A stretch of 64,000 bases of DNA from Litsea cubeba (lineage: Eukaryota; Streptophyta; Magnoliopsida; Laurales; Lauraceae), in the NCBI GenBank assembly GCA_012931725.1, contig CM022951.1:10305018-10369017 (forward strand). The letters are read 5' to 3'. This document shows positions 55,031 through 64,000 of the stretch, in pieces (position 1 is the stretch's first letter; each line of letters begins with the position of its first letter). The position numbers and the translations under genes were made by a program. Below the pieces are notes generated by a model. That model was not told the DNA's origin and made no database searches. It worked only from the letters and a program-made list of their open reading frames with translations.

Positions 55031-55042
55031 ATAACAATAGAC

Positions 55043-55189
55043 CGCTAGCCGGAAAATGCCTTTTGGATCGGAGATGAGGGCGAGCGTGAGGTGGACTGGG
55101 GTGATTTGGGCGTGGCCTGAGTTGAGTGCCAATTCATGGGCACTCATCCGAGCTTCATTTGTTTTGTGGGTGAACCTTTTTGGATTCAT
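55043..55189 (-). pseudogene. Captured HSP101/ClpB1 fragment, first exon piece
   Basis: The minus strand starts ATG at 55189: MNPKRFTHKTNEA, then AHELALNSGHAQITPVHL and ALISDPKGIF. This is the N-terminus of plant HSP101 (ClpB1), the double Clp-N domain start. The match ends at about 55043 at a possible GT donor; the second exon piece is at 41869-41580. Upstream of the ATG the sequence is MULE arm, so the host promoter was not captured. It keeps the original start codon but is truncated. Confidence 0.85.
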
Positions 55190-55229
55190 TGATATCTATC
55201 TCAATCTGGGTTGTGTTTTGACCAAATCC

Positions 55230-56400
55230 AGAGGACGGAATCCAGATGTGTGGGTTTCCGGATTCATTGCTAGCTATCTCCGGCAAACAGTACGGTCAAA
55301 GCCAATTTTGACCAAATCGAAGTCTGAAAATTATTTTCGCGATATCTTGACAATCCAAAGTCTGATCGGAGATTTGTTTGAACCTACGGACTCATTGCGA
55401 GCGGATCTACGCAGTTATGGAAGAAGATTGGTTATCCAATGGTCAACGAAGGAGATTGATTATGCCGCAATTGTCGTCTCGTCGTCGTTGGAGATAGCAG
55501 ACTCATCGTTTCCCAAGGAAAAAATCCAGACGATCTGGTGTTTCTCGTTCTCTATTACAGAAATAGAGGAAGGTAGAAGAAGTGGCCTGGCTCCAGGCTA
55601 GTCACGATACAGGAGGTTTGTTCCAGGTTGGTTCAGATCAAGCCGGAATCGACGTGGAAGAGAATTTATCCAAGTTTTTTAACAAATTTAACTTAGATTT
55701 TGTCAAATTTATCTGAGTTTTAATCAAATTTATCTGATTTTTTGTCAAATTTAACTGAGTTTTGTCCAATTTATCTATTTGAGTTTTTGTCAAATTTATC
55801 TGAGTTTTTGGCAAATATATTTAAGCTTCGAAAAACTTGTCTCCATTTTAAAAAATTAAATTGAGCTTTTGAACAAATTTTTCTGTATTTTTTGTAAATT
55901 TATCTGAGTTTTTTTTTGGAAAATTTATTCGCTTCATTTCACATTTATTTGCGTTTTTTTTAAATAAATTTAACTAAGCTTGGGAAAAAATACTTGAATT
56001 TTTGGAAAACTTTTGTGAAATTTGAAAAATTGGTTTATCTTAGTTTGGGCAAATGTATTTGTGTCTTTTGAAATTTATTTCCAAATAAGAGTTTTATTTA
56101 CATCCTTTGAACTTTATTTACATTTTTTGAATTTTATTTGGATCTTTTGAAATTTATTTGCATCTTTTGAAATTTATTTACATTTTTTGAAATTTATTTG
56201 GTTATTTTCAAATTTATTTGCTTCTTTTAAAATTTCTCTGCGTTCTTTTAAAATTTATTATGTTTTTTTAAATTATTGTGGTTTTTGAAATTTATTTGCG
56301 TTCCTTTGAAATTTATTTGTATTTTTTTAAATTTGTTTGTGTTTTTTTAGAATTTATTTGAAAATCTCATTAATGGGATTTCATTAATTGTGGCCAATTA
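55230..56400. repeat. Right arm interior of the Pack-MULE with AT-rich degenerate repeats
   Basis: 55230-55640 is moderately complex, with one open frame (to 55601) that I cannot assign. From about 55670 to 56370 the sequence is low-complexity, built from degenerate words such as GTCAAATTTATCTGAGTTTTT and then TTTTGAAATTTATTTGCATC at about 20-30-bp spacing. The left arm has no counterpart of this block. Confidence 0.65.
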
Positions 56401-56589
56401 AATGGTAGTTGACAATTATTAATGGTATATCCCACTAATAATGAGATATCATTTAAAGAAAGAGTAAATTAGACATTTTAGGTCTTCAAATTTAGAGAAA
56501 TGACCTATCACACTATAAAGAGAGATTGTGGATCCAAAGTCATAATGTGAAATATTGAGGGACCTGTCGCCGAATGGCCCTAAAATATT

Positions 56590-58320
56590 CTACAAGTTAA
56601 ACAAAGTGCATCCTTCTGAGAACAAAAGGTTAGCCAGTTGGTTGGGTACTCTACTTCTCTTTCAATGGCTTGGTTCCTCTCTCGAGTTTGCTTCTTTCTA
56701 TATTTATGGAGCATCTTGTACTCCAAGATCAGGCTTCTTTCCCCATAGTTAAGTCTCATGTGTCCTTGCTCATTAGTTAGGTGCTATAAAAAACAGTTGC
56801 ATGCTTGGGTTGTGGGCAAGTTGGATTGGGTGAGAACAGGTTTGAGTCGACGGGTTGAATGTCCCCCGTTTGTATTCTTCCCTTTTGCAAACTCTCATTG
56901 GATTGAACATTTCAAATACCTCACCATCACCCACGCTCCCTGCTTCTTAGCCATAAATAATCCTTTCAAGTTCGAGGAGATGTGGATCATTCACCCCGAT
57001 TTTTTATAACAGGTGGAGCAATGTTGGAACACTCTGATCCAGGGTAATCCCTAATTCATTCTACCCCAAAACCTCAAACTACTCAAGAGTCATTTAAAAA
57101 GTTGGAACAAATCTATCTTCGGCCGCCTGAGATCAAACATTTCAGAAGCCCAATCTAAAGTAAATTCCTACCAACAAGCTCTAGATAACTTCCCCTTTGA
57201 GCAAAACCTTGTAGTTCTGAAGCTTGCAAAGGCAGCTCTCGATAATTGGCTAAAAGCAGGGAAAGTCCACTGGAGGCAAAAGGCTAGAATTTACTGGCTC
57301 CGGGATGGTGACCATAACACTCTGTTCTTTCACCTCTTTGCCAAGGGGAGAGGTCGAGTTAACATATTTAGTAAACACATCTCCACGGAATGCCAGACCT
57401 TTGAAGATCCTCAAACCATCAGACAAAAAGGCGGTGGAAGTCCCATCTGAAGGCCTGTTCCAAGTGCATCCTCCAGCTGTCTCAGAAGCTGCCCTCCAGG
57501 TTGCATCCCTTTCTCACTCAAAAGAAGTAGCCCTCGTAGCCCTGACGGTTTTAATGAATGAATGAATTAATTAATTTTTTTAATGAGGAGGAACCTGCCA
57601 GCCCCCTTTAGTGTTGATTATTGGTAAAACCTGGATACACAATACCACCCATTAGTTCTGTGTATCGGGTACCCAAATGGTTCTATTAAGTTCCTGACAT
57701 ATTATAGGTAAAGTTCTCCGCTCTGCTTTCATGCATTTATTTCAAATCAGTTGCTTGTTGCACATACTTTTTGGCATTAATCCCTAAAACTCCTTCTCCT
57801 AAATCTTTCATAGAATATTGCCCTATTAGTTTGTTGAATTTGTCATATAAGATCACATCAAAAATTCCTTGTGCAAGGCTATCAATTATTCTTCCTAGCC
57901 TAATACTTTCCATTCAAGCAGCCTTTGTCAAAAGGAGATCAATCATCAATGTGCAGCCTTGGCCCATGAGCTCTTCCAAAAGTTAAAACCAAAGATTAAG
58001 GATGGGCGAGATGCATGAAATTAGACATTTCAAAGGCCTTTAACAAATTGTAGTGGTCCTTCCTTTTTAAAGCATTAGACTTCTTCCAATTCTCAGAAAA
58101 ATAGATTAGGATCATCAAAGATTTGATAACAGCCTCTAGAGGCTCGGTTCTAGTTAACAAGAGCCCTCGTTGATTTTCCGGATCCTCTTGTGGCCATCTT
58201 AAAGGCGATCCCCTCTCCCCAAACCTTTTGATTCTCTCGGATGAGATCCTAAGCCTAAACATTCACTGTCCACCTCATGCCATTTATTCTTTCTGGATGA
58301 AATCTTGCGTTTTCTTAAAG
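56590..58320 (+). pseudogene. Degraded L1-type LINE: endonuclease end to RT
   Basis: Plus-strand pieces in order: end of the endonuclease and linker (SHWIEHFKYLTITHAPCF, then PFKFEEMWIIHPDF near 57000); the linker typical of plant L1 (LKSWNKSIFGRLRSN near 57100, WRQKARIYWLRDGDHNTLFF near 57270-57330); and RT start (LIPKTPSPKSFIEYCPISLL near 57774). Then, in a broken frame, TFQRPLTN and further RT remnants run to about 58300. The YADD active site is not recognisable. Many stops; dead copy. Confidence 0.8.
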
Positions 58321-58675
58321 CCTCTAAAAGAAGCTCATTGTTTTAAGTATGCAAGTGACAATCATGTTTATGTTGTAAATAAATTTTAAAAATCAATGTA
58401 AATATTGGTTATATTCCGCATTATATGTATCTGTTATCCCTTGTGAGTTTTATGTGTTAAAATTCACAGGAGTAAATATGGTTTCGACTCCGATTAACTC
58501 GAATTGATTAAATTTCGGATTCGGGTCGTGACAAATTCCTAACCAGGTTTTCCCTGTTGGCAGCCCAAACAATGGTTGGATCTGGAATATTGTTGTACCA
58601 TATTCTAACACAGGGACTCTTGGAATAGAGATAGAAAGCTTTTGAGACAGGCCATGTCACTTGGCTACCAAGGCT
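58321..58675. other. Intergenic stretch
   Basis: About 350 bp between the LINE remnant and the duplicated segment. No gene or repeat structure is recognised. Confidence 0.5.
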
Positions 58676-59068
58676 CTAATCATCCGTTATAGGCCATGTC
58701 CCTTTGCTAAGGAAACTTGCAAAATTAGTTTGCTTCAAGAGTTTCGGAGGTGATTTCGAATGGGTCACAGGTTCTGCAGTCTCTAAAACGACATGTTTGT
58801 TTTTTTCTGATCTCATTTTCTTGCTTAGATGACCACATGCCTTTGTCTCAGTTTTCAAAGTCAATATAGTCTGCTTCAAGAATTTCTGAGGTGATTTCGA
58901 ATGGGTCACAGCCTCACAGGTTCTGCAGTCGCTAAAACCACATGTTTTTTCTCTCATTTTCGTGCTTAGATGACCACATGCTTTTGTCTCAGTTTTCAAA
59001 GTCAATATAGTCTCACAAGTAGTGGTTGGAAAACTGGACCACTGGAAGCTTTTGACAAAGTTATCCAA
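58676..59068 (-). other. Unassigned 130-codon open frame over a 141-bp tandem duplication
   Basis: The minus-strand frame runs 59068-58676 with the repeated peptides LTLKTETKACGHLS and VTHSKSPxK. It covers a tandem duplication with units at 58731-58871 and 58872-59012, which share CTCAGTTTTCAAAGTCAATA. The two units differ by small indels, yet the frame stays open. I do not recognise a family. It could be an exon fragment of a captured gene or a chance frame. Confidence 0.35.
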
Positions 59069-59129
59069 GTACGCTTTTAATACAGTCGTCAGTGATCGTC
59101 ACTATTCCTGCGTTTCAAAAGAACCGCTC

Positions 59130-59378
59130 CTTACCCCCACTAAGTAAGGAGTTCGGCTCTTAGTGGGGAGGTCAGGGGTTCAACCGCGACCCCCTCCCTA
59201 TATATTCTTGCATGTGTATATGCGGACTTTCTTTCTATTTCAGTGGCTTTCTTCTCGGGTGTGCCAGTCTTTCTTCCCACCTCAGTGGTCTTCCTTTCTA
59301 GTTGTGCCGGGCTTTCTTCCCACTTCAGTGGGCTTCCTTCCGAGTGTACCGGGCTTTATATAATAATATAAAAAAAAG
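59130..59378 (+). mobile_element. Probable tRNA-derived SINE
   Basis: A B-box-like GGGGTTCAACCGCG near 59174 is preceded by a tRNA-like TCTTAGTGGGGAGG. A pyrimidine-rich body follows, with three similar CTTTCTTCC..CAGTGG..TTCC units, and the 3' end is tatataataatataaaaaaaa. No clear TSD was found. Confidence 0.45.
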
Positions 59379-59439
59379 AGGGTCCCAACCAGCGAAGTTG
59401 GGGTACTTCTTATGTTTCTATACACAACGAGCTATCTAA

Positions 59440-60610
59440 GGGTGCGTTTGGCATCGTGCTATTTGAATGTTTCCATGTTCCCACGAGATAAGGGTGTAGA
59501 AAATATGTTTGGTATGTGTAAATGATTGTTCTGAATTTTGTTCTCATGGGATGGAATCTCAAAATCTTAACCCGCCAGCATAAGAAAGTTAGAATAAAAA
59601 AATCTTTTTTTTTTTTAAGAAACGACTTGCTGGCACAATTGTTTCTTTCTTATCTCTTGCCTTTTAAAGAAAATCATTTGAAGATTCTAAATCCTCTCAC
59701 TTATCCTAAATGTAGGCCCCACTTTATAATTTCTAGAGGTGGGTTACATGGTCACAATCACAAAAGGTGAGCCCCTATTATAATTCTATAATGGTGGGAC
59801 CACGTTATAAATCGATTATAAAGGTAGGCATCACGTTGTAATTTCTCTAGGTGGGTCCCGTGTCCACAATCACATTTTCATGGTGGCCCTATGTTCGGAT
59901 TTCTAAATGTGGTTACCATATTGTAATTTTTTCAAGGTGGGTCCCGTGTTCACAATTAACAAAAAGTATGGCCCCACATTTTAATGATGGTCCCATATTC
60001 GGATTTCTAAATGTGGGTACCACTCTGTAATTTTTAAAAAGTGGGTCCCGTGTTCACAATTAACAAAAAGTATGGCCCTACATTATAATTCCTATAAAGG
60101 TGGGCCCACATTGTAGATTTTATAAATGTGCTACCCCCATGTTCTAATTTTTAAAGGTGGGCCCTGTGTCTACAATTACAAAAAATGTGGCTCCACTTTG
60201 TAATTTATAAATATGGGTCACATGGTCTCATAGAGAAATTGGGACCCACATTATAATTCCTATAAAGGTGGGCCCACATTATAAATCCAATGGATATAGG
60301 TTCCATGTTCTAATTTTTAAAGGCGGGTACCACGTTTTAACTTCCACAGGTGGGTCCCATATATGACAATAATAGTACTGCAAACAATAAAAAGTGGGTC
60401 CTACATTGTAAATCCTATGTTTGCTGATTGGAGCAAAACTTTATAATGTTACCAAACAAGTTACGTACATCATAATTTTAGTAGAGTAATTTAATATAAT
60501 ATTGTCAAACAAGTTCTGCAGAGTATAGATTCGGCACACAACCTGATCTCAGCACAACCTAATCCAAGCACAAAATTGGCAACAACACGAGAATTATGCC
60601 AAACGGGCCC
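59440..60610. mobile_element. Tourist-like (PIF/Harbinger) non-autonomous element
   Basis: 1171 bp with ends GGGTGCGTTTGGCAT / ATGCCAAACGGGCCC, an imperfect inverted pair of the GGGCCCGTTTGG type. It is flanked by the 3-bp TSD taa (59437-59439 and 60611-60613). The interior holds degenerate GGTGGGTCCCGTGTTCACAA / GGGCCCACATTATAAT-type repeats at about 40-100-bp spacing, and no transposase. Confidence 0.7.
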
Positions 60611-60613
60611 TAA

Positions 60614-61103
60614 GGTTCTGGGCACTGCCCTGATGACCCAATAACGTCACTCTTTGTCCAAGGAATTCGGATCCCCTGAGTCTCTGGACTTTAGAATTTT
60701 GAGTTGAAAAATGAAGCTTCATGCTGTGGCACATCAATTAAAAATCTGACGGAGCCCTTCAATATTAACGCCTCATAGGGCGTGTTTCTTTACTTGAATT
60801 CATGGGATTCACATATAAAGAATTTTGAAATTTTCAGACAAAGTTGATTTCCAAAATGTTCTCATGTACTTGAGCATCTAGAAATTCCACCAAAAAGAAA
60901 ATGGGCTGAAATTTTCAAAGGTCATGTGAAACATTTTCAGTTGATTGAAAATTTGAAATTCTTGTGAAGAAACATTTCATTTGCATATGCTACAAACAAG
61001 ATGCCACATCATGTCTAAAAATCCCCAACATGGCAAATTCTTGTCCGAAATTCTAGTAAAAAAACAGGCTCATAGTATATGCCACATCCTTAAATCTTAG
61101 TTA
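60614..61103. other. Intergenic stretch
   Basis: AT-rich, with no gene recognised. It contains short words such as gaaattttcaaa in both orientations near 60830-60960, but no bounded element that I can define. Confidence 0.5.
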
Positions 61104-61185
61104 AATAGGAGTTGGCTCCACCATAAGATTGAACATATCATGAATAATGATATGCTTAAATCTTACGGTGGGGTCAACTCCTATT
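61104..61185. repeat. 82-bp hairpin, MITE-like
   Basis: AATAGGAGTTGGCTCCACC (61104) pairs with GGTGGGGTCAACTCCTATT (to 61185), and the arms extend inward through ATAAGATT / AATCTTA and ATATCAT / ATGATAT. A third, single arm copy (AATAGGAGTTTCCCCCACC) follows at about 61213, next to a repeated AAATTTAGAGACAT. Confidence 0.7.
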
Positions 61186-61276
61186 GGAACAAAATTTAGA
61201 GACATAATGTTCCAATAGGAGTTTCCCCCACCATAAGATTGCACATATCAAAATTTAGAGACATGATGTAAATACA

Positions 61277-61514
61277 ATAAAACCAACGAGTGGTAGCTCA
61301 ATAGGCAAAGAACTCCGCGCCTCAGGAAGCGGAGAGATCTTGTGTTCGGTTGTGGGCCACCTCCCATAAATTTATCCGGTGCATGTGGATAGAAGGGTTT
61401 AATTGTGGCCCTAAGGGGTGTTCTCGGCTGCCCAAAATTGGGTGTCCCTCGGGCTCAGGGCCAAAGGCTCTTGGGTTGGGATGGGCGAAACATACCCTGG
61501 GTTACAAAAAAAAA
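61277..61514 (+). mobile_element. tRNA-derived SINE
   Basis: An A-box-like TGGTAGCTCAATAGG (61291) and a diverged B-box region (TGTGTTCGGTTGTGGG, about 61340) are followed by a GC-rich body and a poly(A) run ending at 61514. The flanks atgtaaataca (61266-61276) and atgtatataca (61515-61525) form an 11-bp TSD with one mismatch. Confidence 0.75.
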
Positions 61515-61525
61515 ATGTATATACA

Positions 61526-61946
61526 CTAAGATTGTATTTTAAATAGACGGGCTCCTCTGTGGAATTCACACCATTAACTTAGGACTTCATTAACTCATTG
61601 ACGTTAGAGGATCCAAACTAACCAGCCTACATTTAAGTAAAATCTAGCATACAAATGCCATGATTCCTTGATATCATGTAATATTGGATTATTCTATGAT
61701 ATTATGGAATGTCCCTTTTTTCATTAAATTTGCATGTTGGCTATTCTATGATAGCATGTATATTCCATGATATCATGGAACAGAGGTCGAATGCCATAAG
61801 TGTTTGGGCCCTTCGGAATATTTCTAAACTTTAATGATTTTTCATAAAAATTCCATTTGATTTTTTGAATTATTTGCACATAAACATAGCCTATACTTAC
61901 ATTAAAATCAATTATATAGGTTCTAAGAAACATTTAGTTGACTTGC
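61526..61946. other. Intergenic stretch
   Basis: About 420 bp, AT-rich, with repeated ATTCTATGATA / CATGATATCATGGAA words near 61660-61780. No gene recognised. Confidence 0.5.
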
Positions 61947-61961
61947 ATAATAGTACATACT

Positions 61962-62085
61962 TTTTTTTTCCGGGCTCGTTGGGCTAGGAAGCCTAGCCTG
62001 GGGTTCCAACACTTGGTGGGATTCGATGCTGAGACCTCCGGGTGGTTACGGAGTGCCCCAACCAACTACTCTACCAAGTGTTGGT
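61962..62085 (-). mobile_element. tRNA-derived SINE with perfect 15-bp TSD
   Basis: Flanked by identical ataatagtacatact at 61947-61961 and 62086-62100. On the minus strand it starts ACCAACACTTGGTAGAGTAG (A-box-like), has a B-box-like GCATCGAATCCC, and ends in a short A run (T run on +, 61962-61969). It is 124 bp and probably recent, given the perfect TSD. Confidence 0.82.
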
Positions 62086-62196
62086 ATAATAGTACATACT
62101 GTGAACATGTAGGATTGTGGATCACTATTGAATTATCAGATAATTTCTTTTGAAGTGATGGATTTAATAGAAATACATTAACATAATAATTAATAG

Positions 62197-63110
62197 TGTG
62201 TGGGGAGATTTCCAGAACCACAGGATTAAGTTAATCGCAGCCATCAGATGAGGTTAAGCATTCTCACGTGCCATCCACGTGCCATCCTCGTGCCATCCAC
62301 GTGGCACCAAGCTCACCCCGGCTACTAGGACAGGAGGTCCGGCCGAAGTCAGGCAGCTCCGGGCCCTTAGCGCCGAACTGGCCCACCTCGGGCGTCATCT
62401 CGGCAAGGAGCTCTACCTCGGCTGAGCCACCCCGGGTACCATCTCGACAGAAAGCTCCGCCTCGGCTGAAGAGGCCGGGACAGAAGCCGAAGCAAGAGAG
62501 AACTACACTTGCGCCCCTCATCCCCCACGTCATCAGGCACGTGGAGGGATAGGGGCACGAGCTAGTGGGGCAGACGCGACATCCAGCCGCCCACGATCTT
62601 CGCCAGATCCCTGACAGAACGGCATCCAGCGGCTGAGGCCACATCAGGGCAGGGCCCGAGGGCAGATCCGCTGGTACCCCTACCGCCAAAGGCGCCCAAC
62701 AGGATCTGGCCCAACAAGATGGACATTTAATGCATAGTGGGCTGGATTGGACCACAATTAATGCAATGTGGGCTGATTGTGACTTCCCAGTCAAATCGTG
62801 GGACCCACACCACGATATCTTCCAAAGATACGATCCAAACTCTATAAATAGAGGCTCAACCCACCATCTAAGGTACGCCCTTTTTCATACACAGAGCCGT
62901 TACTCTGTCTCTCCTCTCCCTCTCCTTCCATTGCCCACACTGACTTTGGCATCGGAGAGCCTTGCGCCGCCCAGGCCAAGGTCCTCTGACCGTGTGTTCT
63001 TCCCTTTCAGGCTTTCGGACGGCATCCAGTCATTCCCAGTCAGCATCATCTTCTCGGATAAGTCCTGTAAGGCACCACCTTATTGTGGGTCATTATTTTC
63101 TGCACCTACA
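62197..63110 (+). repeat. E5 5' LTR
   Basis: 914 bp, starting TGTGTGGGGAG and ending CACCTACA. It is shorter than the E1 LTR, mainly because it has fewer 31-bp U3 units (near 62725). TATA box TATAAATAG is at about 62842. Confidence 0.92.
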
Positions 63111-63129
63111 ATTGGCGCCGTCTGTGGGA
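63111..63129 (+). other. Primer binding site of E5
   Basis: ATTGGCGCCGTCTGTGGGA directly after the LTR, the same site as in E1. Confidence 0.65.
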
Positions 63130-63181
63130 AAGCAATATCCCAGCCTTCCCAACCTTCCTAAACCTCAATCTCTCAGAAGCC

Positions 63182-64000
63182 ATGCCTCCGAAAGCTAAGA
63201 AAGGCGGAGAATCCTCAAGACCAGTTCTCGAGCTGCTACCACCGTCAACGGACGTCCCTCCTCAGGGACGGTCCCGAACGGTCTAAGGCACATCCGCAGG
63301 CGAGGGTCGCCTGGGCTCCCAACTCTTTGTCGAGATCCCATTCCGAGAGGGAATCGAGGCCTCGCTCTCAGCGGACGAAACCGTGCCACCCCGACGCGAC
63401 GAGCACCGGCGCGAACGTCCTCGGAAGGACAAAGCCGTGGCCGTAGGAGAGACGCGCCACGTTCGACCTCCTGCCGCTGGAGGAGACGTCGCAGCCCAAG
63501 ACGCTCTTCTCCAGAAGCAGGAGCAGTTAGTCAGAGAGCTCCAGCAGCTCCAACAGCAGCTGAGGGCAACGCAGACTGCCTCCTTGAGGCAGGACTCCGA
63601 GCCTCAAGGCAAAAAGGGGAACGCCCCCGGCGGGGCAGCCCAGCCTCCCCGCGGAGACCTCAGGAATCATCTGGACCAGAAACGGAGCCAGATTCGTGAC
63701 GAAGGCTCGAGCAACAGCCGGAGTCACCATAGTCGCAATGGCCGAGCTCATAGCCATCGCAGTCCGAACCACCTCAAGCGAAAGTCCAGAGTTCAGACTC
63801 CAGAGGAGGACGACGAGCAGGAGCGGTTCGACAAACGTGTCAGGCTAGCTCTTCAGCACAACTTGGACATGCGGGACCAGAAGCAGATCTGCGGTCACAC
63901 TGATCTGGGGGGCTTGCCCTTCACAAAAGAGATCGAGCGCACCCCCTTGCCCAGAAAGTTCTCCGTCCCGCGGTTCGTCCCCTATGACGGACTGTCCGAC
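63182..64000 (+). pseudogene. Gag of E5 (partial, early stop)
   Basis: Starts MPPKAKKGGESS at 63182. A TAA at 63284-63286 (Gln codon in E1) ends the frame after 34 codons. The same frame is then open to the window end, covering the Gln-rich segment (LVRELQQLQQQLRAT), the SR-like stretch and FTKEIERTPLPRKFSVPRFV just before the gag core. Confidence 0.88.

Larger units (their letters stand above)
41300..56580. mobile_element. Pack-MULE carrying an HSP101/ClpB1 gene fragment
   Basis: Perfect 9-bp TSD taaaatatt (41291-41299 and 56581-56589). Left end GAGTAAATTAGCGAAAGG, then TCCCTC; the right end in reverse complement is GGGCCATTCGGCGACAGG, then TCCCTC, so GCGA-AGGTCCCTC is shared. Further in, the arms share AACACAACCCAGATTGAGAT (about 41575) with the reverse complement of about 55200-55220. 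An HSP101 piece (exon, intron, exon; minus strand) sits exactly between these inner edges. E3 and a 498-bp palindrome were inserted later into the captured intron. No Mutator transposase is present. Confidence 0.8.
62197..64000 (+). mobile_element. E5: Tat-lineage LTR element, 5' part only
   Basis: Left flank aatag (62192-62196), LTR 62197-63110, PBS, and gag to the window end. The sequence is close to E1. The rest lies to the right of the window. Confidence 0.9.

Noticed and set aside
55056..55601. A gene encoded by the 181-codon plus-strand frame in the right MULE arm
   Set aside because: Its first part is antisense to the captured HSP101 exon and the rest is MULE arm sequence. No family motif is seen.
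56758..58262. A working LINE reverse transcriptase
   Set aside because: Several stops and frame changes, and no recognisable YADD; only remnants remain.

Overview
This window is plant nuclear DNA, almost certainly from a flowering plant with a large, transposon-rich genome. The evidence is spliced genes with GT..AG introns, an S-receptor-like kinase gene, an HSP101 fragment, and plant-type Ty3/gypsy (Tat lineage), Ty1/copia, L1 LINE, Mutator, PIF/Harbinger and tRNA-derived SINE remains. I see only one host gene that could still work, the 3' two thirds of a receptor kinase. Most of the rest is nested insertions, many with target-site duplications (TSDs) that I could read directly.

Layout. 1-166 is the end of a minus-strand Tat-type LTR. 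167-19400 is one old minus-strand copia fragment cut into three pieces by two LTR elements: E1 (911-13727, TSD aacac; gag-pol plus an antisense gene) and E2 (14413-19318, TSD gtttt; gag remnant and tandem repeats only). 19948-28335 is a Mutator-like element with long inverted arms. It was invaded by a 2.5-kb solo LTR (20300-22797, TSD cttga) and by a 5'-truncated LINE, which was itself invaded by a pol-less copia element (23834-27652). 29059-39718 is a G-type-lectin S-receptor-like kinase (transmembrane exon plus five kinase exons). Its first visible intron holds E4 (29228-37001, TSD catat), a Tat derivative without pol. 40322-41177 resembles a solo copia LTR. 41300-56580 is a Pack-MULE (9-bp TSD taaaatatt) carrying an HSP101/ClpB1 fragment. 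E3 (42191-54528, minus strand) lies in the captured intron, next to a 498-bp near-perfect palindrome of two head-to-head SINE-like units. 56590-62190 holds LINE, SINE and Tourist-like remains. 62197-64000 is the start of a fifth Tat element (E5).

How the parts work together. E1 and E3 have the Tat plan: LTR, PBS, gag-protease-RT-RNaseH-second RNaseH-integrase, a tandem-repeat block, then a gene on the opposite strand, then PPT and LTR. Both gag-pol frames carry a frameshift and stops. The opposite-strand gene is intact in E1, E3 and E4. It has three exons, exon 1 is exactly 526 nt in all three, and intron phases are the same. It encodes a Transposase_28-type N-terminus (Pfam PF04195 family), a basic Pro/Ser/Ala-rich middle and a coiled-coil C-terminus. 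E4 has lost nearly all of pol yet keeps this gene. By eye E1 and E3 are nearly identical in pol but strongly diverged in the antisense gene and LTRs, which points to modular exchange. This antisense module is the most interesting system in the window.
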